The notes beneath the pieces are model-generated. The model saw only the letters and a list, made by a program, of their open reading frames with translations. It did no database searches and had not been told where the DNA came from. This document shows, one piece after another, positions 1-6,220 of a DNA stretch of 11,602 bases. The stretch is from Bdellovibrio sp. (GTDB lineage Bacteria; Bdellovibrionota; Bdellovibrionia; Bdellovibrionales; Bdellovibrionaceae): contig JAHRXB010000172.1 in NCBI GenBank assembly GCA_019104905.1, positions 1 to 11,602 on the forward strand, in the 5' to 3' direction. Both the position numbers and the translations under genes were made by a program. Every line of letters starts with the position of its first letter. The stretch's first letter is position 1.

Positions 1-696
1 AAAGTGCATGGTCTTAAAATCGGCACACCAAATTTTACCAATCAGAGGCTTAACGTCTTCTTGCCCATTCTTTTGAAACAGAATCCATTTTAAAACTTCG
101 AGAGCTTGCACGGAGCCGACGACTCCGGGCACAGCACCAAAAACACCTTGCTCGGCGCAATTTCCAATCTGCGATCGTGGTGGTTCGGGATGCAGACATC
201 GATAGCACGGGCCATTTTGTCCATCAAAAATCCCAACCTGCCCTTCAAAACGACTGATAGATCCATAGACCAATGGCTTTCTTAGAATCAAAGAAACATC
301 ATTCAATAAAAACTTGGTATTAAAGTTATCGGTGCCATCCACAACAATGTCGAAGGAAGAGCAAATCTCTAAGGCATTTTCCGAAGTCAGGCGTTCTTGA
401 AAAATCTGAAACTTAACATGAGGATTCAAAGCGCCCAACGTCGTTCCCGCGATCGGGGCCTTGGCTTTACCCAGGTCATTGGTTGAAAATAAGACCTGTC
501 TTTGCAGATTGCTAATATCCACAACATCATCATCAACGATTCCGATTGTTCCCACCCCGGCCGCCGTTAGATATTGAAGGCACGGACTCCCCAGGCCGCC
601 AGCCCCGACAACTAAGACCTTGGCCTGCGACAACGCTTTTTGCCCCGCCTCGCCCACTTCAGGAAGAACAATCTGTCTTAAGTAACGACTTTCCAT
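1..696 (-). CDS. moeB: MoeB/ThiF/HesA-family adenylyltransferase (MoaD-activating E1), 3' end cut by window edge
   Basis: E1-like enzyme that adenylates the C-terminal glycine of MoaD so that it can receive sulfur. The frame is open for 232 residues, from an ATG at 696 to base 1. Visible features are the nucleotide-binding loop GAGGLG at residues 31-36, the acidic and polar stretch VDDDVVDISNLQRQ at 54-67 (the R-Q pair is conserved), the DGTDNF motif at 120-125 whose second Asp matches the catalytic MoeB Asp, the first zinc CxxC (C163, C166), and C180 in NCAEQGV. The second zinc CxxC and any rhodanese domain would lie beyond the left edge. The ATG overlaps the preceding TAA by one base (TAATG) and has GAGGAG eight bases upstream. 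ThiF, HesA and MoeB cannot be separated by motif alone; the neighbouring moaD and moaE favour MoeB. Confidence 0.9.
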   Translation of the reverse strand, partial: MESRYLRQIVLPEVGEAGQKALSQAKVLVVGAGGLGSPCLQYLTAAGVGTIGIVDDDVVDISNLQRQVLFSTNDLGKAKAPIAGTTLGALNPHVKFQIFQERLTSENALEICSSFDIVVDGTDNFNTKFLLNDVSLILRKPLVYGSISRFEGQVGIFDGQNGPCYRCLHPEPPRSQIGNCAEQGVFGAVPGVVGSVQALEVLKWILFQKNGQEDVKPLIGKIWCADFKTMHF

Positions 697-1001
697 TATC
701 GTCTCTCCTCGGGAATAATATCCACATCCAAACTAAGTTGAACTCCTGTTTCATTTACATAAATCCAATAGGGGTCTTTCTTACGCAAAGGCTTTTGTAG
801 CGCCGCTTGATCCAAAAAAATATAAACTTGAAAATCCTCGGCGCCATACTCATTGTGATCTGAAAGACGCAGTGTCACTGCGAGATCTTGTTTTAAACCT
901 AAATCAAATTTTTGCTGAAGCTGCCTGTACTCATTCAAGGCACTCCACTCTCGCTCGCTCAAGCGAATACGAATATCTTTACTTTCCAATCTTAGATTCA
1001 T
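696..1001 (-). CDS. Small conserved-looking protein of unknown function in the Moco operon (101 aa)
   Basis: Not firmly recognised. It is a soluble-looking protein of 101 residues without signal peptide, membrane segment or cysteine. It starts with a basic beta-strand-like pattern (MNLRLESKDIRIRLSERE), then alternating polar and hydrophobic stretches, a region around residues 75-90 with KDPYWIYVNETGVQL, and an acidic tail. The opening pattern resembles small DUF7009-type proteins, which share an 'IRLRLS..E' start, but this comes from memory and was not searched. The gene is clearly real: a strong GGAGGAGG lies six bases before the ATG, its start overlaps the end of mobA by 23 bases, and its TAA overlaps the moeB ATG. 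Its place between mobA and moeB suggests a part in cofactor maturation or regulation; that is inference only. Confidence 0.72.
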   Translation of the reverse strand: MNLRLESKDIRIRLSEREWSALNEYRQLQQKFDLGLKQDLAVTLRLSDHNEYGAEDFQVYIFLDQAALQKPLRKKDPYWIYVNETGVQLSLDVDIIPEERR

Positions 1002-1551
1002 TTAAAACCTCCTCCCACTCTTCGGGGGTATTGGTATTACAAAGTACTTTTGGATTTGAGCACGTTCGGCTTTCACCTTCGAGTTGAAGAAAAAGATGCC
1101 GAAAGGACCTTTGGCTTTTTTGAAGGTTCGAAACACCGTAAAGGACTTCGCGCAATTTTGCAGAGACAGCGAAAATACAAGGAAGTTCCGAATCAGAAAA
1201 ACGAATAAAATCTTTCATCTGGCAGGTGTCTCGCAGCAGTTCTTCCAAGCAAGCCTTGGTCAGAAGAGGCATATCCACCGGCACGACCAACAAAACTTCC
1301 CCATTCTCAATCTCTGGGAGGGCGCAACGAAGACCTTCCAAGGGGCCTTGTTCCGGATGTTCATCAGGTACACACAAATATCCAGCCACATTGCCACTGA
1401 CTAAAACCCGCGAGCCATCCCCGACTAGAGACTCAAGAAGATCAATCATCACATCGATCAACCTCTGACCTCGGTAATGCAGCAAGGCCTTATCCCGCCC
1501 CATGCGCGACGATTTTCCACCTGCTAAAACCAAAGCCTTCACCTTATCCAT
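979..1551 (-). CDS. mobA: MobA-type molybdenum cofactor guanylyltransferase
   Basis: Transfers GMP from GTP to Moco to form the guanine dinucleotide cofactor (bis-MGD) used by the DMSO reductase family, including the enzyme encoded upstream in this window. The 190-residue protein has the usual MobA size. It shows the nucleotidyltransferase signature LAGGKSSRMGRDKALL at residues 9-24, EQGPLEGL near 67-74, the metal-binding PVDMPLL with D93, and a late NTNTPEE motif. The ATG at 1551 overlaps the moaE stop by eight bases, with only a weak purine-rich site (GGGGAAA) before it, so translation probably depends on coupling to moaE. The end overlaps the next gene by 23 bases. A MocA-type cytidylyltransferase is a less likely alternative. 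Confidence 0.93.
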   Translation of the reverse strand: MDKVKALVLAGGKSSRMGRDKALLHYRGQRLIDVMIDLLESLVGDGSRVLVSGNVAGYLCVPDEHPEQGPLEGLRCALPEIENGEVLLVVPVDMPLLTKACLEELLRDTCQMKDFIRFSDSELPCIFAVSAKLREVLYGVSNLQKSQRSFRHLFLQLEGESRTCSNPKVLCNTNTPEEWEEVLNESKIGK

Positions 1552-1981
1552 TTAAAGAGTTTCCCCTGAGCCAGGCCTCTTTGCCGCTGGCGTAGTGTTC
1601 TTTCTTCCAAATAGGAAGACGCAATTTTATTTGTTCAATGATGTAACGAGACGACTCATAAGCAGCCGCGCGATGAGGAGAAGCGACTCCGATTATAATG
1701 CTTGTTTCACCTACCAACAGCGTGCCCACACGATGGACGACCACAAAGTCTAAATCCGGTCCCCATTTATCATGGCACTCCTCACAGATTATTTTTAGAG
1801 TGTTTTCCCCTAAGACGGAAATCCCTTCGTAAGTAATCGCCGTGACCTTCTGCCCCTCATTATGATCTCGGACATTTCCTAAAAACCAAATGATAGCGCC
1901 TTGAGTGTTGTTTTGAAGAAGGTCCCAGCTTTTCGCTGGCGATAAAACATCGTGAGTGATTTCACAGTGAATAAATCCCAC
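1544..1981 (-). CDS. moaE: Molybdopterin synthase catalytic (large) subunit MoaE
   Basis: Converts cyclic pyranopterin monophosphate to molybdopterin, taking sulfur from the thiocarboxylated tail of MoaD, with which it forms a heterotetramer. Family motifs are GAIIWFLGNVRDHNEG near the N-terminus, ITYEG, VVHRVGTLLVGE, ASPHRAAAYE, and the catalytic lysine region WKKEHYASGKEAW followed by LRG. The 145-residue length is normal. I chose a GTG start at 1981: it has a perfect GGAGG at six-base spacing and lies two bases after the moaD stop. The longer open frame begins at a TTG at 1996, inside moaD and on top of that ribosome site, which makes it unlikely. The 3' end overlaps mobA by eight bases. 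Confidence 0.93.
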   Translation of the reverse strand: MGFIHCEITHDVLSPAKSWDLLQNNTQGAIIWFLGNVRDHNEGQKVTAITYEGISVLGENTLKIICEECHDKWGPDLDFVVVHRVGTLLVGETSIIIGVASPHRAAAYESSRYIIEQIKLRLPIWKKEHYASGKEAWLRGNSLNG

Positions 1982-1983
1982 TT

Positions 1984-2241
1984 TTAGCCTCCGCAAACAG
2001 GTGGCAGAACAAATATCACTCCGCCGGAGGTTATTTGTTCATGGTTTTGTAAGACTCGAACTTCCGTAGCCAACGCGGAGTCCTCAATAAGAGCTCGCGA
2101 TTTTTCGGGCTGTAATGCTTGGCTGATCAACTGCATTTTAATTTCGGCAACCGTGAGGGACTCCTTTTCACTCACCATTTGAAAATGCGAAGTGGGAAAG
2201 TAGTCCTTGGCTTGACCAAAGAGCTTTATATCAATCTTCAT
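1984..2241 (-). CDS. moaD: Molybdopterin synthase sulfur-carrier (small) subunit MoaD
   Basis: Ubiquitin-fold sulfur carrier of molybdopterin synthase. The protein is 85 residues long and starts MKIDIKLFGQAKDYF, as usual for the family. It ends in the hallmark Gly-Gly (PPVCGG), which MoeB adenylates and which then becomes a thiocarboxylate. The start is the ATG at 2241, which overlaps the moeA stop in a classic ATGA arrangement, with GGAGG nine bases upstream. An in-frame TTG 18 bases upstream (2259) precedes that ribosome site and is rejected. The cysteine just before the Gly-Gly is unusual to my eye but does not disturb the tail. The last two codons also form the moaE ribosome site. Confidence 0.93.
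   Translation of the reverse strand: MKIDIKLFGQAKDYFPTSHFQMVSEKESLTVAEIKMQLISQALQPEKSRALIEDSALATEVRVLQNHEQITSGGVIFVLPPVCGG
1988..1992 (-). promoter_or_regulatory. Ribosome binding site of moaE, made from the moaD Gly-Gly codons
   Basis: GGAGG lies across the last two sense codons of moaD (GGA GGC), six bases before the GTG at 1981. The same bases code for the essential C-terminal Gly-Gly of MoaD. Confidence 0.75.
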
Positions 2242-3494
2242 AAATCTCGTCCTCCCCAAGGGTGAACCTCAATGGCTGCTCCCTCTTCCAAAAAATCTCC
2301 CTCTTCAGGAAGAACCGCCCAGCAGTTGGCCTCCAACAAAGAATGCAGCATATAGCTCCCTTGGCCCGGAAGAATTCTTACGCGAGAAACACCGTTGTCA
2401 CATTCGATGCGCGCCTTAAAAAAGCACCGCAGTCCTTGAGGCTTTTTGATGGCGTGACTGCAGGGGATATTAAGAGCTCGTTGAGTCGATTCCCCGCGAA
2501 GAGTTTTCAAATAGGGGGTTACGAAAAAACTTGCACCGACCGCCGTGGAAACAGGATTTCCGGGTAGACCAAAAACCGCTGTCCCCGTTTCTTCATGCAC
2601 TCCAAACAACAAAGGCTTTCCAGGTCTGATTGCAACTTTATGAAATTCGGTCCTGACACCCAATTCACTCAAAGCGTCGGTCACATAATCCCAATTTCCC
2701 ATTGAGACACCACCTGTTGTAAGAAGAACGTCATAGTTGTTCATGAGCAGCTCTTGAAACTTCTGATGAAACTTTTGAGGGCTGTCCTCATTTTGCTCAA
2801 AGATATTAACGTCACAACCTAGGGACGAAAAATAAGATTGTAGAAAGGGCGCTGAAGAGTTCCGCACCTGCTGCGGGGTGACCATCGCCGTAGCATAAGG
2901 CACCACTTCTTTCCCTGTTGAGATGACCCCGACTTTTAACTTTTTAAATACACAAACTTCGCTGTAGCCCAAAGATGCTAAGGCCATGACGTCTTCATGG
3001 CGCAGGAGGTGACCGCGCTTTAAGATTGGCGCACCCTTTAAAAAATCAGAACCTTGGGGGCGCACATTATTTCCTTTAGAAACCGGGGCTTTTACGCAAA
3101 TAAATGACATCCCTCCATCAAAAAAGACCTCAACATCTTCGACCTTAACAACCGCATCGAAGTCTCTCTCTGGCAATAGAGCTCCGGTCATGATTCCGTA
3201 CACTCCTCCCTCCAAGTCGTCTCTTTGAACGAAAGCATCCCCCGCCGCGATATATCCCAAAACGGGGAAGAGACAGGGTTTCTCTGGGGTGGCCGTCAAG
3301 GTCTCTTCGGATCTAACGACAAACCCATCCATCGCTGAATTGTCTTTTGCGGGAAGATTTTCAGAAGAAAAGAGATCTTCGGTAAGAGTTCGCCCCACTC
3401 CCATCAACAACGGAACTCTTTCCTCTTGAAGAGGTCGTTTTTGTGCCGCCTCTTGAATTTTCAAAATGGCTTCACGATAAGCGATCATGGACAT
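2238..3494 (-). CDS. moeA: Molybdopterin molybdenumtransferase MoeA
   Basis: Inserts molybdenum into adenylated molybdopterin to give Moco. It has 418 residues, a typical length. Motifs in order are the N-terminal SMIAYREAILKI, PAKDNSAMDGFVV near residues 48-60, YIAAGDAF, YGIMTGALLPERDFDAVVKVED (with the conserved GA..P and DAVV pieces), the MoCF_biosynth core VGVISTGKEV and LLTTGGVSMGNWDYV, the KVAIRPGKPLLFG stretch, FGLPGNPVS, and the C-terminal domain motif GQGSYMLHSLLEAN with LPE. The ATG at 3494 is chosen because GGAGG sits five bases before it. The open frame extends upstream to 3620, but that part lies inside the MoaCB gene and has no family similarity. The gene overlaps moaCB by 23 bases and moaD by four. 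Confidence 0.95.
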   Translation of the reverse strand: MSMIAYREAILKIQEAAQKRPLQEERVPLLMGVGRTLTEDLFSSENLPAKDNSAMDGFVVRSEETLTATPEKPCLFPVLGYIAAGDAFVQRDDLEGGVYGIMTGALLPERDFDAVVKVEDVEVFFDGGMSFICVKAPVSKGNNVRPQGSDFLKGAPILKRGHLLRHEDVMALASLGYSEVCVFKKLKVGVISTGKEVVPYATAMVTPQQVRNSSAPFLQSYFSSLGCDVNIFEQNEDSPQKFHQKFQELLMNNYDVLLTTGGVSMGNWDYVTDALSELGVRTEFHKVAIRPGKPLLFGVHEETGTAVFGLPGNPVSTAVGASFFVTPYLKTLRGESTQRALNIPCSHAIKKPQGLRCFFKARIECDNGVSRVRILPGQGSYMLHSLLEANCWAVLPEEGDFLEEGAAIEVHPWGGRDL

Positions 3495-4464
3495 GACTTC
3501 CTCCGTGATTTTTTCCTTGAGATATGTGGATGGCATGAGGCAAAAGACCTTCCAAACTTTGCAACCCTTGGGCAACGGCCTTAGCACTGCCGGGTAAAGA
3601 AACCACCAAGGTGGCACCAACTAGAACTGTGATGGAGCGACTCAAGTAGGACATCGGCGTGTATTTTGCCCCTGACATTCTTAGCAGTTCTCCAAAACCA
3701 GGGACTTCACGGTCGGCAATTTCAAGCAGTGCCTCTGGAGTGTTGTCTCGCGGACTCAGACCAGTGCCACCGGTCAATATGACCAGGGCAACCCCCTGAT
3801 CCCGCCACTCTAAGATCTTCTTCTTCATGCCTTCCTTGTCGTCCGATAGAACACAGTGTTCCCGAAACTGAGCCCCACGCGCCGTCAACCAATCAACGAT
3901 CACGGGGCCGGAAGAGTCTGTCGCCGTTCCCGCAAAACAACGATCTGACAAGGTCAAAACTGCCGATGAAATTCCTTCCAGCGACGCCTTCACTCCACAG
4001 GACTCGGCCTGACGACGGCTGCGGGGTTCCCACACTCCGGACTTTCCGCCTTCTTTTCTAAGAAGTTGAATTTCCCCCAGAGTCATCTCGGGTTCGACAA
4101 TTTTAGTTAGGTCATAAATACAAAGCAAAGCGGCGTTCACGGCACAGAGCGCTTCCATTTCAACGCCGGTTTTCCCTTGGCATTTTACTTGGGCTTGAAC
4201 TTCAATGTGATCCTGCGCAGGAAGACAGCGCACCTTTACCGATTCCAACAAAAGAGGATGGCACAACGGCAAAATTTGCGACGTATTTTTTGCCGCCATG
4301 ATGCCTGCCACCTCGGCCAATGCCAGCACGTCCCCTTTGGGCATATCTTTATTGACGATCCTACGAATGATCCCCGGCTGAATATAGATCTTTCCAGTAG
4401 CCAAGGCCTTTCTTTCTGTCGCAACTTTTTCTGAAACATCAATCATATTGTAAGAACTCGACAC
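3472..4464 (-). CDS. moaCB: Bifunctional MoaC-MoaB fusion (cyclic pyranopterin monophosphate synthase and MogA/MoaB-like domain)
   Basis: Two Moco enzymes in one chain of about 330 residues. Residues 1-150 are MoaC, which turns the MoaA product into cyclic pyranopterin monophosphate: MIDVSEK, MPKGDVLALAEVAGIMAAKNTS, PLCHPL with H69, TGVEMEALCAVNAALL, YDLTK with K121, and LLRKEGGKSG. Residues from about 165 are a MogA/MoaB domain, expected to adenylate molybdopterin: LTLSDRCFAGTATDSSG, VILTGGTGLSPRDNTPEA, DREVPGFGELLR, and VSLPGSAKAV near the end. Such MoaCB fusions are known. The start chosen is a GTG at 4464, one base after the moaA stop, with GGAGG at five-base spacing; in-frame ATGs at 4476, 4503 and 4515 would lie inside moaA with poorer sites. 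No internal restart is evident. It supplies the step before MoeA, the next gene. Confidence 0.92.
   Translation of the reverse strand: MSSSYNMIDVSEKVATERKALATGKIYIQPGIIRRIVNKDMPKGDVLALAEVAGIMAAKNTSQILPLCHPLLLESVKVRCLPAQDHIEVQAQVKCQGKTGVEMEALCAVNAALLCIYDLTKIVEPEMTLGEIQLLRKEGGKSGVWEPRSRRQAESCGVKASLEGISSAVLTLSDRCFAGTATDSSGPVIVDWLTARGAQFREHCVLSDDKEGMKKKILEWRDQGVALVILTGGTGLSPRDNTPEALLEIADREVPGFGELLRMSGAKYTPMSYLSRSITVLVGATLVVSLPGSAKAVAQGLQSLEGLLPHAIHISQGKNHGGSHVHDRLS
3500..3504 (-). promoter_or_regulatory. Ribosome binding site of moeA
   Basis: GGAGG inside the 3' end of moaCB, five bases before the ATG at 3494. A second ATG at 3488 is eleven bases away and less well placed. Confidence 0.78.
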
Positions 4465-4465
4465 A

Positions 4466-5443
4466 TCATCCTCCATAGGTCGATAGTGTTCGCATGTCGC
4501 CATAGTCACCCTCATGCAAAGAGTGAGAAACTGGTTTTAAATGCAACGTGTTTTGAATAAATCCAACGAGCTCTTTGAGTGATTCATCATCTTGCAGATA
4601 ATCACGCAAAGACACCTCTCCTTTTCCGAACAAACATAGACGCAAGTCTCCTCGCGCTGAGACGCGCAGACGATTGCACTGAGCGCAAAAATTTTCAGCA
4701 TAAGGAGAGATAAATCCAATTTTTCCCAGAAATTCTTCGTGAGAATACTCCGTCGCAGGCCCCGAATTGGCCTCTTTGCTGTTTTCTTTCCAGCCCAGGC
4801 TTTTCAGTTCTTTTACAAAAAGATCTGAACGGGTGTGGTGCTGATGAAAGAACTCTTTGTTCTGTTCCGTGGGCATCAGTTCGATAAAACGAAGTGTGAT
4901 AGGTCGCTGCTTTACATACTCTAGAAACTGAGGGAACTCATCATCGTTCAGACCTTTCAGAAGAACGGTATTAATCTTAATCCGGTCAAAACCCAAGGCC
5001 AGGGCCTCATCAAGATCTCGCTGGAGGTTTGTAAATTCATCCTTTCCCGTAACCATCTTAAAGCGTTGGGGACTCATTGAATCCAAACTCACATTGAGCA
5101 AAGAAAGACCGGACTCTTTGAGGCGACGGACCTTCTGAGCCAAACGGTAGCCATTCGTGGTCAAACCCACCTGAAAGCCACTTGATGAAGCCTCCCGGAT
5201 TATCTCGGGCAGATCGTCTCGTAACGTGGGTTCTCCGCCTGTCAGGCGAAGTTTTTTAAAAGATAAAACAGAAAAGGCCCGCAACAGCCGAGCAATCTCA
5301 GACAACGTCAGTTCTGGGGAGGTTTGACATTTCTTATATCCCTGCGGCAAACAATAGGCACAGCGGTAATTGCAAACGTCAGTCACTGACAAACGCAGAT
5401 AGCGAAACTGACGACCTTGTGGGTCGTTTAAAGCCAAAGACAT
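4466..5443 (-). CDS. moaA: GTP 3',8-cyclase MoaA (radical SAM)
   Basis: First enzyme of Moco synthesis, converting GTP to 3',8-cyclo-7,8-dihydro-GTP, the substrate of MoaC, which is encoded next. It has 325 residues. The radical SAM cysteines are C24-x3-C28-x2-C31 (CNYRCAYC). LRLTGGEPTLR carries the SAM-binding GGEP, and NVSLDS and TTNG are in place. The C-terminal GTP-binding cluster is C253-x2-C256-x13-C270, and the chain ends in the functional Gly-Gly tail (STYGG). The ATG at 5443 follows AAGGAG by four bases. The longer reading from a TTG at 5458 starts upstream of that site and is rejected. It is the first gene of the Moco block, after a 98-base gap holding two inverted repeats. Confidence 0.96.
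   Translation of the reverse strand: MSLALNDPQGRQFRYLRLSVTDVCNYRCAYCLPQGYKKCQTSPELTLSEIARLLRAFSVLSFKKLRLTGGEPTLRDDLPEIIREASSSGFQVGLTTNGYRLAQKVRRLKESGLSLLNVSLDSMSPQRFKMVTGKDEFTNLQRDLDEALALGFDRIKINTVLLKGLNDDEFPQFLEYVKQRPITLRFIELMPTEQNKEFFHQHHTRSDLFVKELKSLGWKENSKEANSGPATEYSHEEFLGKIGFISPYAENFCAQCNRLRVSARGDLRLCLFGKGEVSLRDYLQDDESLKELVGFIQNTLHLKPVSHSLHEGDYGDMRTLSTYGG
4470..4474 (-). promoter_or_regulatory. Ribosome binding site deciding the GTG start of moaCB
   Basis: GGAGG inside the last codons of moaA, five bases before the GTG at 4464. The moaA stop lies between site and start, a layout that favours coupled translation. Confidence 0.72.
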
Positions 5444-5447
5444 GATT

Positions 5448-5453
5448 CTCCTT
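5448..5453 (-). promoter_or_regulatory. Ribosome binding site of moaA
   Basis: AAGGAG four bases before the ATG at 5443. It places the moaA start downstream of the in-frame TTG at 5458. Confidence 0.8.
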
Positions 5454-5466
5454 TCCAAACGCGGGA

Positions 5467-5490
5467 GGCTGTTTCGTTTCCCAAACAGCC
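5467..5490. repeat. Inverted repeat, 8-bp perfect arms, just upstream of moaA
   Basis: GGCTGTTT at 5467-5474 pairs with AAACAGCC at 5483-5490 around an eight-base loop. A smaller palindrome, GTTT-CCC-AAAC (5476-5486), overlaps it and would be an alternative fold. It ends 13 bases before the moaA ribosome site. With the larger repeat beside it, it fills most of the 98-base gap. Confidence 0.6.
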
Positions 5491-5495
5491 CAACG

Positions 5496-5530
5496 GTTCC
5501 TGAACCCTAGAGATCCTTAGGTTCAGGAAC
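5496..5530. repeat. Inverted repeat, 11-bp perfect arms, between torD and moaA
   Basis: GTTCCTGAACC at 5496-5506 pairs perfectly with GGTTCAGGAAC at 5520-5530 around a 13-base loop. Each arm is itself nearly palindromic (GGTTC, two bases, GAACC). On the minus strand, where all genes lie, no T-run follows the hairpin, so it is not a standard intrinsic terminator in that direction; the T-rich stretch lies on its other side. It could be an mRNA-stabilising or attenuating hairpin between the enzyme genes and the Moco genes, or a protein-binding site. Confidence 0.7.
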
Positions 5531-5541
5531 TCGGAGTATTT

Positions 5542-6219
5542 TTATTTACAAGTCGCTCCGCAGTTCGCGGTCTCTTCGTTCTTCTGGGATTCAATCCAAT
5601 CTGTCTTCTCAGGTTGAATACCCAATCGTGCGCACTCCTGATCTACCAGATCACTCACCCAACCATAAACTTCTTTGAAGTAAGGATTTTCAACAACACC
5701 GGGGCGATGTCCGATCGCACTGACAAAACGACCTAAATGAGCATTCAGAAATTTTTTGCGACCATCCAAGATGATTTCCGCCGCTTCTGAGTTCGCATTT
5801 TCCGCAAAGTAATTTTGTTTCATCAAAAGCAAAGAATAAAATTCCAGCTCGACAGAAACATGATCTAAGATCTCCCGATTTTCGCCTTCTGTTTCCAACT
5901 CAAATCCGAAAGCCTTATAGAATCCGGCGATGTCCCCCAACTCCTGACCTTTGGCCATGGCGCGATGACGACCATATTCCGTTTCATAGGGAGAGTTCAC
6001 ACTCTGACCGCGCTCGAAGATATCAATATACAACGACCGCAAATCATCGACGTCCGAAGTCTGCAGAATCTGCTCTACCTGACTGTTCAAACTCTCCGGA
6101 AGATTCACCGCCTCTTCTTTCAAAAGAAGCCCGACATAGTTCTCAAAATTTTGATCCGGATAGGAGGTTAACAATGATGCCAAAACAAAAGACGCCGGAT
6201 TCGTAGCTAAGGTTTTCAT
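5542..6219 (-). CDS. TorD/NarJ-family molybdoenzyme chaperone (delta protein)
   Basis: Cytoplasmic chaperone expected to bind the alpha subunit, guard its signal peptide and assist cofactor insertion before export. The protein has 225 residues, is mostly helical and has no signal peptide. It has the family stretch DDLRSLYIDIFERG followed by SPYET (residues 76-80), then DIAGFYKAFGFEL at 96-108, and a LDHVSVELEFYSLLLMKQ segment, all typical of TorD-like proteins of type II enzymes. It equals EbdD, SerD or ClrD by position and family. The ATG at 6219 comes one base after the gamma stop, with GGAGGG eight bases upstream inside the gamma gene. The tail ends NCGATCK, a Cys-x3-Cys two residues from the end, which I do not recognise as a standard feature. 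Confidence 0.9.
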   Translation of the reverse strand: MKTLATNPASFVLASLLTSYPDQNFENYVGLLLKEEAVNLPESLNSQVEQILQTSDVDDLRSLYIDIFERGQSVNSPYETEYGRHRAMAKGQELGDIAGFYKAFGFELETEGENREILDHVSVELEFYSLLLMKQNYFAENANSEAAEIILDGRKKFLNAHLGRFVSAIGHRPGVVENPYFKEVYGWVSDLVDQECARLGIQPEKTDWIESQKNEETANCGATCK

Positions 6220-6220
6220 G

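Noticed and set aside
546..800. Plus-strand frame of 84 residues, proline- and arginine-rich at its start
   Set aside because: It is antisense to moeB and the small gene, with no family resemblance; an artefact of GC-rich codons on the other strand.
3495..3620. N-terminal extension of MoeA from the longest open frame
   Set aside because: The extra 42 residues come from the moaCB coding region in another frame, do not resemble MoeA, and precede a good ribosome site for the ATG at 3494.
5496..5541. Intrinsic terminator for the enzyme operon
   Set aside because: The hairpin is real, but on the minus strand it is followed by a G-rich stretch with no T-run. The T-rich part lies on the upstream side and would only serve plus-strand transcription, for which no gene exists.
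5444..5541. Moco riboswitch upstream of moaA
   Set aside because: The position would fit, but 98 bases seems short for the known Moco RNA motif and I could not recognise its conserved parts by eye. Left as a test in the findings, not annotated.
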